Assembly: GCA_002311665.1 (NCBI GenBank)
Contig: DBYX01000017.1
Coordinates: 26,820-79,378 of the forward strand
Reading direction: 5' to 3'
Length of the DNA: 52,559 bases
DNA from: Lachnoclostridium sp. UBA1175
GTDB lineage: Bacteria; Bacillota; Clostridia; Lachnospirales; Lachnospiraceae
Both the position numbers and the translations under genes were made by a program. Every line of letters begins with the position of its first letter. Positions within the stretch are counted from its first letter, which is position 1. Shown in pieces: positions 1-8,540 of this stretch. The notes beneath the pieces are model-generated. The model saw nothing but the letters and a program-made list of their open reading frames with translations. It had not been told where the DNA came from and ran no database searches.

Positions 1-2
1 TC

Positions 3-836
3 TCCGCGTTCTGCAACGCGGGTTTCGACCTTATGGGAAGCCGTACCGGGCAGTATTCGTCGCTGACGGGGATGGCAGGTAATCCCGGAGTCGTGATTCC
101 GATCTCCCTGCTGATCATCCTCGGCGGTATCGGTTTCCTGACCTGGGGGGATATCAAGGAGCATAAGCTTCACGTGAAGCGCTACCGCATGCAGAGCAAG
201 GTTGTTCTCGTGACGTCGGCCGTGCTCATCTTCCTGCCGATGCTCTGGCTGTTCTTCGGCGAGTACGCCGGGGAGCCTTTGAAGGACCGCCTCTGCCTGT
301 CACTGTTCCAGGCCGTGACACCGCGAACAGCAGGCTTCAACACAGCGGATCTCGGGGCGCTCACGGGCGTCGGGCGGATGCTGATCATTTTTCTGATGCT
401 GGTCGGCGGATCGCCGGGATCGACCGCCGGCGGTATGAAGACGACCACGATCGCGGTGTTGTTCGCCAACGCGACGCAGGTGTTCCGGCGCAGAAAGAAC
501 GCGCAGATGTTCGGACGGCGCATCGATGATGCGACCGTGAAGAGCGCGTCCACCATACTGGTGATGTACCTGTTCCTGGCGCTTCTCGGAGCGTCTGTGA
601 TCAGTGTCGTCGAGGGGATCTCCCTCGAGAAATGCATATTCGAGACCGGCTCGGCGGTTGCCACGGTCGGTTTGTCGCTCGGGCTCACGCCGACGCTCGG
701 TCTTCTGTCCCGCGCGATATTGATGTTCCTGATGTTCTTCGGCCGTGTGGGCGGCCTGACGATCATCTACGCCGCGCTCTCCACGAAGACCGCGGAAGTG
801 TCCATGTGCCCTGAGGAGAAGATCACGGTCGGCTGA
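3..836 (+). CDS. ktrB: KtrB/TrkH-family K+ uptake channel subunit, C-terminal part
   Basis: The gene enters from the left edge of the window, so only about 277 C-terminal residues are present. The integral-membrane subunit conducts K+ through a pseudo-fourfold pore. The fragment opens with SAFCNAGFDL, the filter-type segment of this superfamily, and contains a second filter loop around VTPRTAGFNTADL. The glycine-rich GGSPGSTAGGMKT segment is typical of TrkH/KtrB. Several hydrophobic helices follow, ending in FFGRVGGLT. The gene for the cytoplasmic KtrA subunit starts 53 bp downstream in the same direction, which supports a KtrAB system. TrkH versus KtrB cannot be settled from this part alone; the partner's size favours KtrB. 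Confidence 0.93.
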   Translation, partial: SAFCNAGFDLMGSRTGQYSSLTGMAGNPGVVIPISLLIILGGIGFLTWGDIKEHKLHVKRYRMQSKVVLVTSAVLIFLPMLWLFFGEYAGEPLKDRLCLSLFQAVTPRTAGFNTADLGALTGVGRMLIIFLMLVGGSPGSTAGGMKTTTIAVLFANATQVFRRRKNAQMFGRRIDDATVKSASTILVMYLFLALLGASVISVVEGISLEKCIFETGSAVATVGLSLGLTPTLGLLSRAILMFLMFFGRVGGLTIIYAALSTKTAEVSMCPEEKITVG

Positions 837-854
837 CATTTTCCGCGGAAAATG
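837..854. repeat. 18-bp perfect palindrome in the ktrB-ktrA gap
   Basis: CATTTTCCGCGGAAAATG is a perfect palindrome immediately after the ktrB stop codon. It consists of two copies of an octamer that recurs throughout the window. It could form a small hairpin in the bicistronic mRNA or be a protein-binding site. There is no U-tract, so it does not look like an intrinsic terminator. Confidence 0.7.
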
Positions 855-889
855 AAGTGCGATCGGGAAGTAATGCAAGGAGAAATGTT

Positions 890-1537
890 ATGAAATCCAT
901 TTTGTTGATCGGTGTGAACAATTTCGGTTTTATGATGGCCCGCAAGCTGAACGAGCTCGGTCATCAGATCATGGCGGTGGACCGCAACGAGGCGCGCGTG
1001 AACAGCATCCTGCCGTTCGTGACCGACGCGCAGATCGGCGATGCCACGAACGAGGCGTTTCTGAAGACGCTTGGGGTATACAACTACGACGTGTGTATCG
1101 TGGCCATCGGCGGGGATTTCCAGAGCTCGCTGGAGACGACGTCACTGCTGAAGGAGCTTGGTGCCAAGGTTGTCGTATCGCGGGCGGACCGCGAGGTGCA
1201 GGCAAAGTTCCTGCTTCGAAACGGCGCCGACGAGGTGATCAACCCGGAGAAGCAGATCGCGGAGTGGGCAGCCATCCGCTATGCATCCGATCACATCCGC
1301 GACTACATCAAGCTGGACGGAAGCCACGCGATCTTCGAAGTGACGGTTCCCGAGGGCTGGGTCGGCAGGACAATCGGCAACATCGATATCCGTAAGAAAT
1401 ACGGGATCAGCATCCTGGCCATCAAGAAGGACGGCAAGATGAGCCTGATCGTTACACCGGACACGCAGTTGGACGCCGAGATGACCATGCTGGTGCTGGG
1501 TGACCAGAAGGCGATCCAGAAGTGTTTTAAAATCTGA
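890..1537 (+). CDS. ktrA: KtrA/TrkA-type K+ channel regulatory subunit (RCK domains)
   Basis: A 215-residue cytoplasmic protein that binds nucleotide and gates the KtrB channel. The N-terminal Rossmann (RCK_N/TrkA_N) fold starts with the strand ILLIGVNNFG and has the acidic residue after the second strand (AVDRNEARV). An RCK_C domain occupies about residues 135-215. ATG 890 is preferred because AAGGAGA lies 6 bp upstream; an in-frame GTG at 857 has no ribosome-binding site. The length matches the single-RCK KtrA type rather than the double-length TrkA. A strong hairpin follows the stop codon. Confidence 0.93.
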   Translation: MKSILLIGVNNFGFMMARKLNELGHQIMAVDRNEARVNSILPFVTDAQIGDATNEAFLKTLGVYNYDVCIVAIGGDFQSSLETTSLLKELGAKVVVSRADREVQAKFLLRNGADEVINPEKQIAEWAAIRYASDHIRDYIKLDGSHAIFEVTVPEGWVGRTIGNIDIRKKYGISILAIKKDGKMSLIVTPDTQLDAEMTMLVLGDQKAIQKCFKI

Positions 1538-1542
1538 CACAT

Positions 1543-1577
1543 ACAAAGCACACGGGAGCGCGCCCGTGTGCTTTGTT
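1543..1577 (+). terminator. Terminator-like hairpin after ktrA
   Basis: A perfect 14-bp stem (1543-1556 with 1563-1576) surrounds a 6-nt loop. Only two T residues follow before a G, so the U-tract is weak. It separates ktrA from the acyltransferase gene. Confidence 0.7.
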
Positions 1578-1610
1578 GCGTAATAAAAAGAGTAAAAAGA
1601 GGCGTATACT

Positions 1611-3614
1611 ATGAGTGAAAGACGGGACAAATCGAACAAGAAGTTTATGTTGCTGTCGGCGATCGGTATTTTTATGGTCGTCGACCACCACACATTTACC
1701 GCGTTTAACATCCTCGGTGATTTCCTGCCGTACAATTCCTTCTTCATGCCCATGTTTGTCTTCATATCCGGGTATTTCAACAAGGTGGACGGCTCGACCA
1801 ACCTGTGGACGTATCTTCTCAAGAAGATCAAGACACTGCTGATCCCTTACATCGGACTGTCGCTGACGGTCTTCGGACTGCAGCAGATGATCAACTGGAT
1901 CAAGCTGGGAAGCGAGATGGACGTGCTGCCGGAGGGCTACCTGTCGTATGTGCTGCGGCGGGTTGTGACGACCGGCTCCTTCGGCGCCATCGCAGAGCCG
2001 ATGTGGTTCGTCATCGCTTTGTTTTCCACATTGATGCTGTACGCGGTGCTGAAGAAGCTTCTGTGCAAGCTGAAGCTCTGGAACAGCTACGTGATGCTCG
2101 TGCTGTTCATCGGCCTGCATCTTGTCGTGATCCATTTTGCGAAAAATGTGCCGTTCGAATCGTATGAGAGCTGGCTTGTGCCGCTCAAGTGCCTGTTCTT
2201 CTTCCCCTTCCTTGAGCTGGGCGTTCTGTATCGGGAGCATCTCGAGAAGAGGCATTCGGCGATGTCCGGCAGCAGCAAGATCGTGCTCCTGTTCCTTCTG
2301 CTTGTCGTGAACGCGATCCGTACAAGCTACCTGCCCGCCCCTTACGATATCGCCTTCGACAGCATCGACGTGCTGGGAGGCTTCACGAGCCCGTATATCG
2401 TCACGCCGCTGGTGTCCTCGCTGATCGGTATCCTGTTCTGGCTGACGGCGGCGGAACTGGTCGGCAAACCGGTCTACGAGAGCCGGTTCGTCAACTTTAT
2501 GTCCTGCAACACATTTTGGATCATGGGGCTCCACATCACGTTCTACAACATCCTCAACTGCGTGCTTATGGGGATCGACAAGAGCATCGTCAAGCTGCCC
2601 GGTTTTGAGGCGGAGGCGTTCAAAGAAACCGAGTGGTATTTCTGGCAGACCAACGGCAATATGAAGATCCTTTACGTGATGGTCGGTGTCCTGGGACCGC
2701 TCGGCCTCAAATGGGCCTATGACAAGTTGGGCGCGCTTGTGAGCGAGAAGGTTAAGAGCATCGGATCCGGCGCGGAGCAGAAAACCAAGGTGCTGGTCGC
2801 GCTGACGAAGCCTGTGATCGCGGTGATCTTCCTCGCGGTGCTCGGCACGGTCGTCGCCGTGACAAGTCCCAAGGCCAACGACGAAGCGTACACCCCGGAA
2901 TTGTCGGGTGAGACGGACGATGATGAGTACCCGTACGATGACGAGGAGGATCCGTACGACGAGCCGGGCGATGACGACGAGGATCCGTACGATGAGCCGG
3001 GCGACGACGATGAGGACCCTGACAACGGGACAGGTGAGCAGGACCCGACAGGACAGACCGGTGACAACGGGCAGGATCCGACCGGGCAGACCGGTGACAA
3101 CAAGCAGGAGCAGGGCGGAAAGACGGGCGACAGCGGGAAGGCAAAGGATGACAACAAATCCATTCCGAAGGATGCCTACCCGGTACAGGCGTATCTGGAT
3201 CTGGCATACACATACGGCGGCACCGACGACGATTACCTGGCCAATCCGGTTGCGGTCAACAGGAACGGTTCCTATACGGTTACCGTAAAGCGCAAGGACG
3301 ACGCGGAGACGATGCGTGCGTTCGACGGACTTAACTATATGGGTATACGCCTCCTGGACGATGACCAGTCGGATCTGAACATCACGAAGGTTTCGATCAC
3401 CAACATAAAGGTCGTGTGCGACGGCGTCGAGCTGCGGGTGAACGTGAGCGGAACCGCACCGTACGAAGACGGTTTGATCCTCACATTTTTCGAATGCTAC
3501 GACAAGGAGAAATACGGCGACCGGAAGAGTCTGTCCGGCGTCGAGACCTACGATTTCAGCGGGAAAGACGAGATTAAGGTGACGTTCAGCATCAAGGGAG
3601 CGAAAGCAAAATAA
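1611..3614 (+). CDS. Acyltransferase-3 family membrane protein with acidic repeat linker and extracytoplasmic tail
   Basis: A 667-residue protein. About residues 1-370 form the multi-helix acyltransferase-3 membrane domain, the family that O-acylates sugars and envelope polymers. The early VVDHHTF motif holds the conserved histidine of the family. A further membrane helix (PVIAVIFLAVLGTVVAV, near residue 405) is followed by a very acidic linker in which an 11-residue Asp/Glu/Pro/Tyr unit occurs twice (33-bp DNA repeats at 2949-3014). A second Gly/Thr/Asp-rich pair (DPTGQTGDN) follows. The last 150 or so residues look like a folded beta-rich domain, probably outside the cell. The acyl acceptor is unknown. 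The tail is not standard for the family. Confidence 0.85.
   Translation: MSERRDKSNKKFMLLSAIGIFMVVDHHTFTAFNILGDFLPYNSFFMPMFVFISGYFNKVDGSTNLWTYLLKKIKTLLIPYIGLSLTVFGLQQMINWIKLGSEMDVLPEGYLSYVLRRVVTTGSFGAIAEPMWFVIALFSTLMLYAVLKKLLCKLKLWNSYVMLVLFIGLHLVVIHFAKNVPFESYESWLVPLKCLFFFPFLELGVLYREHLEKRHSAMSGSSKIVLLFLLLVVNAIRTSYLPAPYDIAFDSIDVLGGFTSPYIVTPLVSSLIGILFWLTAAELVGKPVYESRFVNFMSCNTFWIMGLHITFYNILNCVLMGIDKSIVKLPGFEAEAFKETEWYFWQTNGNMKILYVMVGVLGPLGLKWAYDKLGALVSEKVKSIGSGAEQKTKVLVALTKPVIAVIFLAVLGTVVAVTSPKANDEAYTPELSGETDDDEYPYDDEEDPYDEPGDDDEDPYDEPGDDDEDPDNGTGEQDPTGQTGDNGQDPTGQTGDNKQEQGGKTGDSGKAKDDNKSIPKDAYPVQAYLDLAYTYGGTDDDYLANPVAVNRNGSYTVTVKRKDDAETMRAFDGLNYMGIRLLDDDQSDLNITKVSITNIKVVCDGVELRVNVSGTAPYEDGLILTFFECYDKEKYGDRKSLSGVETYDFSGKDEIKVTFSIKGAKAK
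2949..3014 (+). repeat. Two 33-bp tandem repeats encoding the acidic linker
   Basis: Two adjacent 33-bp units (2949-2981 and 2982-3014) differ at only a few third-codon positions. They encode DPYDEPGDDDE twice in the acyltransferase linker. Confidence 0.85.
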
Positions 3615-3638
3615 AACCTGAGACAACGCATTTATGCG

Positions 3639-3675
3639 AAAAGTGCCGGGCGGGATTCCGCATCGGCACTTTTTT
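3639..3675 (+). terminator. Rho-independent terminator after the acyltransferase gene
   Basis: AAAAGTGCCG pairs with CGGCACTTTT across a 15-nt loop and runs into a T-rich stretch. It lies 25 bp after the stop codon. Confidence 0.88.
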
Positions 3676-3687
3676 GCTGCAGGGCAG

Positions 3688-3734
3688 GTTCTGCGCAGGC
3701 AGAACTTGACAGAAAAGATTTACTGTGAAACATT
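3688..3734 (+). promoter_or_regulatory. Candidate promoter with adjacent inverted repeat, ECF sigma operon 1
   Basis: GTTCTGC and GCAGAAC (3688-3705, 4-nt centre) form a perfect inverted repeat that abuts TTGACA at 3706-3711. A poor -10 (AACATT, 3729-3734) sits 17 bp further on. The inverted repeat could be an operator. The weak -10 leaves the promoter uncertain. Confidence 0.4.
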
Positions 3735-3787
3735 AAGAGAAAGGACATCATTTTGCGTCTTAGTAAGTGAAAGGAAGGGAGATTCGT

Positions 3788-4354
3788 ATGGCAGAACGGC
3801 TGACAATGAGCGACGAGCAGATACTGCAGATGTATTACGACGGCTCGGAGTCTGCGATCCGCGAGACACAGGCGAAATACGGCCGGTATCTTCTTGCAAT
3901 CGCGAACGGGATCCTCGGAAACGCAGCGGATGCGGAGGAGTGCGTGAATGACCTCTATTTTCGCACCTGGAGCGGAATTCCGCAGGCAAACCCGCAGAAT
4001 CTGAAGGCGTATCTCACGGAAGCGATGCGCAATATCGCAATTTCCCGGCTGCGAAAGAACCAGGCGGCCAAACGCGGCGGCGAGGCGTTGATCGCCTCCT
4101 ACGAGGAACTGTCGGAGAGCATTCCGGACAATCGCCGCAGTGAAACGGCGGATTCGGAGAAACTCCGCGAGACGATGAACGGTTTCCTCGGGACGCTGTC
4201 CCGTGACAAGCGGAGTCTGTTTCTGAAGAGATACTGGCTGTCCCGTTCGGTTGCGGAAATCGCGAGGGAGATCGGCAAGGACGAGCGGTATGTCAGCAAC
4301 CAGCTGTATAACCTGAGAAAGAAGCTTAAGAAATATCTGGAGAAGAACCGGTGA
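3788..4354 (+). CDS. ECF-type RNA polymerase sigma factor (pair 1)
   Basis: A 188-residue sigma-70 family protein with region 2 (residues about 10-80, including the DAEECVND helix) and region 4 (about 130-188, with the VAEIAREIGKDERYVSNQL helix-turn-helix). It should direct RNA polymerase to a small regulon. ATG 3788 has AAGGAAGGGAG 7 bp upstream; an in-frame GTG at 3767 lies before that site and is unlikely. The next gene, 55 bp downstream, encodes a membrane protein that is probably its anti-sigma factor. It is clearly paralogous to the sigma factor at 37376 (same YGxLxNAADAEECVND-type core). Confidence 0.92.
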   Translation: MAERLTMSDEQILQMYYDGSESAIRETQAKYGRYLLAIANGILGNAADAEECVNDLYFRTWSGIPQANPQNLKAYLTEAMRNIAISRLRKNQAAKRGGEALIASYEELSESIPDNRRSETADSEKLRETMNGFLGTLSRDKRSLFLKRYWLSRSVAEIAREIGKDERYVSNQLYNLRKKLKKYLEKNR

Positions 4355-4409
4355 ACACCGGACAATCCGGAAGCGGTGAAGTTTCCCTGTATGACGGGAG
4401 GATAATGGT

Positions 4410-5606
4410 ATGAACGGCAAGGACTTATTTGATGCGATCAACGGTGTGAAGAAAGAGTACCTGGACGAGGTCGCGGAGGAGCTCGTCAGGGACAGTGAAC
4501 GGCTTTCTGAGGAAGTGAGCTACGAAAAAAAGACAGGCAGTCCGATTGCCCGCGTGCTGCCGTGGGTGGCCGCGGTGGCGGTGATCGCGGTGCTGTTCAC
4601 GGTTGCGGCGGCGTTGCATCAGCGCAACCGTAAACCCGGTGAGCAGGGGCAGACGCCGGCCGGCGAGGCAACCCCTTCAGCGGTTCCTCCGGCAACCGAG
4701 ACGACGCCGACAGCGGTTCCGACATCGGCTGTGACGGATGTGCCGAAGGATCTTGACGAACTGAAGAATTGCGAGCCGTATGAACTCTACAAAAAGAGTC
4801 TGTCAATCGCGACACCGGAACAGGAGACCAAGCTGGAGGGAATCCATTACGACCTGTACTTCGGTTATGTAAAAGAGATGTATACGCGCAAAATCCTGAC
4901 CATAATGGGGGCTATACCGGAGGATGCGCCGTATCTCACGCTTGATGACGCAAACCGTCTGATCGCGGAGATGAAGGCGGAAGGCCTGCTCGATGACATC
5001 GCGGAAAATTTGTACTCCATCCGCGCGCGGTTCAACGCGGTTGCGACGGCTCCGGATGTGGACGGCGGCAGCGGCTTTCAGATCATCTTCTATGCCGTGG
5101 ATGCGGAGCACAAAGCGTATGTGGCGATCCACAGCGGCGGGGCGATCCTCTATTGTGACGGAGAGGAGACCGCTGTACTGTATCAGCAGGAATCCCTGAA
5201 GGATCCGGAGAATCTCCCGCCTGCTACGAAGGAATTCTCGATGGTCGATTATGCCGGGTACTGGAGTGACGAGACAATCCGTGAGAGGGTGCACGAGACT
5301 ATCAAGAACTACACGTTTGTTCTGACAGTCCGCAGTGATTTCGGGTATGCTCCGGAAAATCAGGAACTCTACGATCGCCTTGCCGTGATTGACGGTGCGG
5401 CGCCATATATCCTTCGATATGTGCTCGAGAGGGACAACAGTAACGGGGACGGCTGCGATGCTATGTGCGTCGCGGTCGCGGCGGATCTGTTGGGGAGACC
5501 GATCGCGGTCGACGATGAGGAACTGCCGGACGGTTTCCTTTGCTCTTACATGTTCGGGACACCCAAATTTTACGCGGCACGGCTGGTCGCCGCAGAGAAC
5601 AAATGA
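4410..5606 (+). CDS. Membrane-anchored partner (putative anti-sigma factor) of ECF pair 1
   Basis: A 398-residue single-pass protein. Residues 1-47 are charged and cytoplasmic, and VLPWVAAVAVIAVLFTVAAAL (about 48-68) is a membrane helix. A Thr/Pro/Ala-rich linker (about 72-115) leads to an extracellular domain of about 280 residues with no recognised fold. The arrangement of sigma gene followed by a single-pass protein with a short cytoplasmic N-terminus is that of a transmembrane anti-sigma factor. No zinc-type HxxxCxxC motif is visible. ATG 4410 follows GGGAGGAT. The anti-sigma role is inferred from gene order and topology. Confidence 0.8.
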   Translation: MNGKDLFDAINGVKKEYLDEVAEELVRDSERLSEEVSYEKKTGSPIARVLPWVAAVAVIAVLFTVAAALHQRNRKPGEQGQTPAGEATPSAVPPATETTPTAVPTSAVTDVPKDLDELKNCEPYELYKKSLSIATPEQETKLEGIHYDLYFGYVKEMYTRKILTIMGAIPEDAPYLTLDDANRLIAEMKAEGLLDDIAENLYSIRARFNAVATAPDVDGGSGFQIIFYAVDAEHKAYVAIHSGGAILYCDGEETAVLYQQESLKDPENLPPATKEFSMVDYAGYWSDETIRERVHETIKNYTFVLTVRSDFGYAPENQELYDRLAVIDGAAPYILRYVLERDNSNGDGCDAMCVAVAADLLGRPIAVDDEELPDGFLCSYMFGTPKFYAARLVAAENK

Positions 5607-5614
5607 GATTGAAA

Positions 5615-5645
5615 AAACGGGCAGAGTTTGATCCTCTGCCCGTTT
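5615..5645. terminator. Bidirectional terminator between convergent genes
   Basis: A perfect 12-bp stem AAACGGGCAGAG/CTCTGCCCGTTT has an 8-nt loop. A-rich and T-rich flanks on the two sides suit both the anti-sigma gene on the left and the protease gene on the right. Confidence 0.85.
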
Positions 5646-5670
5646 CGTTGTTTGTAAGATCGTTCAACGA

Positions 5671-6906
5671 TTATTGCTTGTGTCCCTTGGCCAGCTCCCT
5701 CTCGATCGTGTCGATCCGCTGCGACAGCGGGGGATGCGAGAACTCGAGCGTGACCAGAGCCGGTGACGGTGCGACATCGCCGAAGTCTGCCTGCGTCAGT
5801 TTCTTGAGGCCGCTGATCAGCGCGGGGCCGTAGCCCTCCGAGACGGCCTGGCGGTCGGCGCGGTACTCGTGGCTGCGCGAGAGATAATTGACGAGGATGC
5901 CGTACAAGGGCGCGATGAGCGCGAACTCGACAGCCATGATCAGGATGACCGCGAAACCGTAGTTGATCTTTTCAAACCCGCAGTCCGCGAAGATCGCGGT
6001 CGTGCGGAGCGTAAGCCATGCGAGCACGGAGAGGATGAGCATCTGGACGGAGGTCATGATCTGCCCCTTGAGCGTGTCTTTGTGCAGACCGTGCCCGAGC
6101 TCGTGCGCAAAGACGGCGCAGATCTCGTCGGGGTTCAGCTTCTCGAGGAGCGTGTCGAAGAGGACGATGGTCTTCATTTTCCCGTAGCCCGTAAAATAAG
6201 CATTCGCCTTCGAGGTACGCCGGGAGGCGTCCATGACCTCGATGGCGCGCACGCTGTAGCCGTGGCTCGCGAGAAGTCCGCTCAGCTTGTCGCGGAGCTC
6301 GCCCTCCTCGAGCGGCGTGAACTTGTTGAAGAGGCGGCTGAACACCGGGTAGAGGAACAGGATCAGCAGGATGAACACGATCAGGACGCCGGCAAATGCG
6401 ACGACCATCCAGTCGTGCAGCGCGCGGTGCAGGAGCGAAAGGATCCACGTGATCAGGAACAGGATGCCGAGGCTGATGACAAACTCCTTGATCTGGTCGG
6501 CCCAGAAGGTCTTGCTCTTCGTGCGGTTGAAACCGTATTTTTCTTCGATCCGCATCGTGTCATAGTAGGAGAAGGGGATCGTGACGACGGACGTCAGGGT
6601 CGAGAGCAGCAGAACCGCGAAGATTTGCGGCACAACCTTGTCCGGGAAGAGCCCCGCGAAAGCGGCATACACATTGAATGCCACGAGCACGATGTCCGCG
6701 ATCAGGGCGACGGTCGATTCCGCGAAGGAGAGGCGGATCTTCTCGCGCCGGTACGCGCGCCAGCGCTCGTACGTCTCCGCGTCGTAGATGTCCGAGACGT
6801 TGGCCGGGATGGCGTTTTTGCACGACTTCAGGCGAAGGTATTTGGTCAGAAGCCCGTAGGCGTAGACGATCAGGATCAGGATGATGATGAGCAGTTTGAA
6901 GTTCAT
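5671..6906 (-). CDS. M48 family (Ste24/CAAX-protease-like) membrane zinc metallopeptidase
   Basis: A 411-residue protein with several membrane helices. The zinc site is HELGH (His268, Glu269, His272), and the third ligand is in SRSHEYRAD (Glu347). The order of helices, the NAYFTGYGKMKTIVLFDTLL segment and a long N-terminal membrane part match the Ste24/CAAX prenyl protease 1 group rather than the shorter HtpX. Bacterial members probably take part in membrane-protein quality control; their substrates are mostly unknown. The start at 6906 (MNFKLL) follows GGGAG and places a membrane helix at the N-terminus. The gene lies 64 bp after the CofE-like gene, with a terminator between. Confidence 0.93.
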   Translation of the reverse strand: MNFKLLIIILILIVYAYGLLTKYLRLKSCKNAIPANVSDIYDAETYERWRAYRREKIRLSFAESTVALIADIVLVAFNVYAAFAGLFPDKVVPQIFAVLLLSTLTSVVTIPFSYYDTMRIEEKYGFNRTKSKTFWADQIKEFVISLGILFLITWILSLLHRALHDWMVVAFAGVLIVFILLILFLYPVFSRLFNKFTPLEEGELRDKLSGLLASHGYSVRAIEVMDASRRTSKANAYFTGYGKMKTIVLFDTLLEKLNPDEICAVFAHELGHGLHKDTLKGQIMTSVQMLILSVLAWLTLRTTAIFADCGFEKINYGFAVILIMAVEFALIAPLYGILVNYLSRSHEYRADRQAVSEGYGPALISGLKKLTQADFGDVAPSPALVTLEFSHPPLSQRIDTIERELAKGHKQ

Positions 6907-6930
6907 AGGTGAGATCTCTCCCGTGGTTGA

Positions 6931-6964
6931 AAAAACGGCCGACAGTCGTAAAACTGCCGGCCGT
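6931..6964 (-). terminator. Terminator of the CofE-like gene
   Basis: On the minus strand a 12-bp stem with one wobble pair (6953-6964 with 6935-6946) is followed by a run of T residues at 6935-6931. Confidence 0.88.
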
Positions 6965-6969
6965 GTCAT

Positions 6970-8169
6970 TTACAGCGAAGTGTAGTTGTCGAAGTAGCCC
7001 TGGATCAGAATGATCGGCGTGCCCTTGTCACCCGAGCCGGAGGTCAGGTCGCACAGCGAGCCGATGAGGTCGGTGAGCTGGCGCGGCGTTGTGCCCTGCG
7101 AAGCCATATTGCCCACGAGGCTGCCTTCCTTGGCCTTGATGCTCGCGGAGATCGCGTCGCGGAGCGCCTCGCCGGAGAGATTCGCAAAATCATTGTCCGC
7201 GAGGTACTTCAGCTTCAGCTCGTTCGGCGTACCGATGAGGCCGGTGGTAAACGCGGGGCTCACGACCGGATCGGCGAGCTCCCAGATCTTGCCCTGCGGA
7301 TCCTTGAATGCGCCGTCGCCGTACACCATAACTTCCACGTGTTTGCCGGTCTTGTCGAGGATCTGTGCCTGGATCGCCTCCACGAGTTTCTGCGCGCCTT
7401 CCGCCTGCGGGAAGAGCTTGACCTTGTCCTCGGTCGACTTGTTCGAGCCGAGCAGGCCGTAGCGCTCGTTGTAGCCGCTGCCGTTCACGGGTGCGTTCAT
7501 CAGGTCGGCAAGGCTGCACACAACCTTCGCGCCGGCCGCGAGGAGAATGCGCTTCGTGCGCTCTCTCGTGTGAATGTCGCAGTTGATGATGCAGTCCGTG
7601 TAGTTGAGGATCGTCTTCGGCTGGTTGGCGAACACGACTTCCACGTCGGCGCCGCAGGCCTTGATCAGATCCGAATAATATTCCACGTAGTCAACGCCGG
7701 TAAACTCGTGCTTGCGATAGCCGAACAGCTCGCGGTATCTCGTGATGTCCAGCACGTCGGAGTAAGGGTTGACGCCGGACTCGTCGATCTGGTCGAGCGT
7801 GACCAGTGCGTTGCCGACCTCGTCGCTCGGGTAGCTGAGCATGAGGACAACCTTCTTACATCCCTTGGCAATACCGCGAAGTACGATCGCGAAACGGTTT
7901 CTCGAGAGGATCGGGAAAATGACGCCGACCGTGCCGCCTCCGAGCTTCGCCTTCACGTCCGCGGCGATATCGTCGACGCTCACGTAATTGCCCTGCGATC
8001 TCGCGACGATGGACTCCGTCAGTGCGATGACATCGCGGTCGCGAAGTTCAAAGCCCTCGCTCTGTGCCGCGCTGAGAACGCTCTCCACCGCGATGTCGAC
8101 AAGGTTGTCGCCCTCGCGGATGATGCCGCAGCGGATGCCTCTGGATACAGTACCGACTCTACGTTCCAT
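6970..8169 (-). CDS. CofE-like (coenzyme F420-0:L-glutamate ligase family) protein
   Basis: A 399-residue soluble protein related to the ligase that adds glutamate to F420-0. Family-like features are the N-terminal ESVLSAAQSEGFELRDRDVIALTESIVAR block, VGVIFPILSRNRF and the late SGSGDKGTPIILIQGY end. Many anaerobic Firmicutes without F420 carry such a protein, so the true substrate here is unknown. The start at 8169 (MERRVGTV) has AAGGAG 8 bp upstream. A sigma-A-type promoter lies at 8253-8281. The gene probably forms a single transcription unit because a terminator follows it. Confidence 0.82.
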   Translation of the reverse strand: MERRVGTVSRGIRCGIIREGDNLVDIAVESVLSAAQSEGFELRDRDVIALTESIVARSQGNYVSVDDIAADVKAKLGGGTVGVIFPILSRNRFAIVLRGIAKGCKKVVLMLSYPSDEVGNALVTLDQIDESGVNPYSDVLDITRYRELFGYRKHEFTGVDYVEYYSDLIKACGADVEVVFANQPKTILNYTDCIINCDIHTRERTKRILLAAGAKVVCSLADLMNAPVNGSGYNERYGLLGSNKSTEDKVKLFPQAEGAQKLVEAIQAQILDKTGKHVEVMVYGDGAFKDPQGKIWELADPVVSPAFTTGLIGTPNELKLKYLADNDFANLSGEALRDAISASIKAKEGSLVGNMASQGTTPRQLTDLIGSLCDLTSGSGDKGTPIILIQGYFDNYTSL

Positions 8170-8252
8170 ATTGTAAACTCCTTTGTAAAACGTGTTGTGT
8201 GCATTTCCGAAGCGGGATACCATGCAGTAACCGCCCCCGAAAGCCGCTTTTT

Positions 8253-8281
8253 ATTATACCATATCGGAAGAGCAAACACAA
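8253..8281 (-). promoter_or_regulatory. Sigma-A-type promoter of the CofE-like gene
   Basis: On the minus strand TTGTGT (8281-8276), a 17-bp spacer and TATAAT (8258-8253) with an upstream TG (extended -10). The leader to the start codon is about 80 nt. Confidence 0.75.
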
Positions 8282-8463
8282 GGAAAAGAGCGAAAAATGA
8301 TTTATCATGGTAAAGCAGCGCAGTGCACAGGGATGGCACAGGAAATCGTGCGAATGGAGGCCTAATAAGAACAAGGAAGAAACAGTTATTATAACAGATT
8401 CTATTTTACAAAAAGCACGATAAATTAAATTATAAAGTTTATATAAATTATTATTCAATATAA
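8282..8463. other. AT-rich intergenic stretch with no gene seen
   Basis: Between the divergent CofE-like gene and the secreted-protein gene, the sequence becomes strongly AT-rich (8385-8463). It contains only short chance ORFs. No RNA gene or clear structure was recognised. Confidence 0.5.
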
Positions 8464-8490
8464 TTGACATACCGTAGTATCTTTGATAAC
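8464..8490 (+). promoter_or_regulatory. Candidate promoter of the secreted-protein gene
   Basis: TTGACA at 8464-8469 is followed by GATAAC at 8485-8490 (15-bp spacer) or overlapping alternatives. The -35 is consensus and the -10 is weak. Confidence 0.45.
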
Positions 8491-8540
8491 CTCAAGTATC
8501 CGGCGTGAGACGGAACAACATTTTTAGGGGTGAAAAACAA

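Noticed and set aside
1527..3626. A 699-codon open frame antisense to the acyltransferase gene
   Set aside because: Composition is His/Arg/Gln-rich with no domain, and it mirrors the sense gene. It is an artefact of high GC in codon position three.
5869..6912. A 347-codon plus-strand frame opposite the M48 protease
   Set aside because: The minus strand shows a full HELGH protease. The plus frame is Asp/Glu/Arg-rich noise.
8385..8463. AT-rich block as a possible replication origin or attachment site
   Set aside because: No DnaA boxes, integrase gene or flanking direct repeats were seen.
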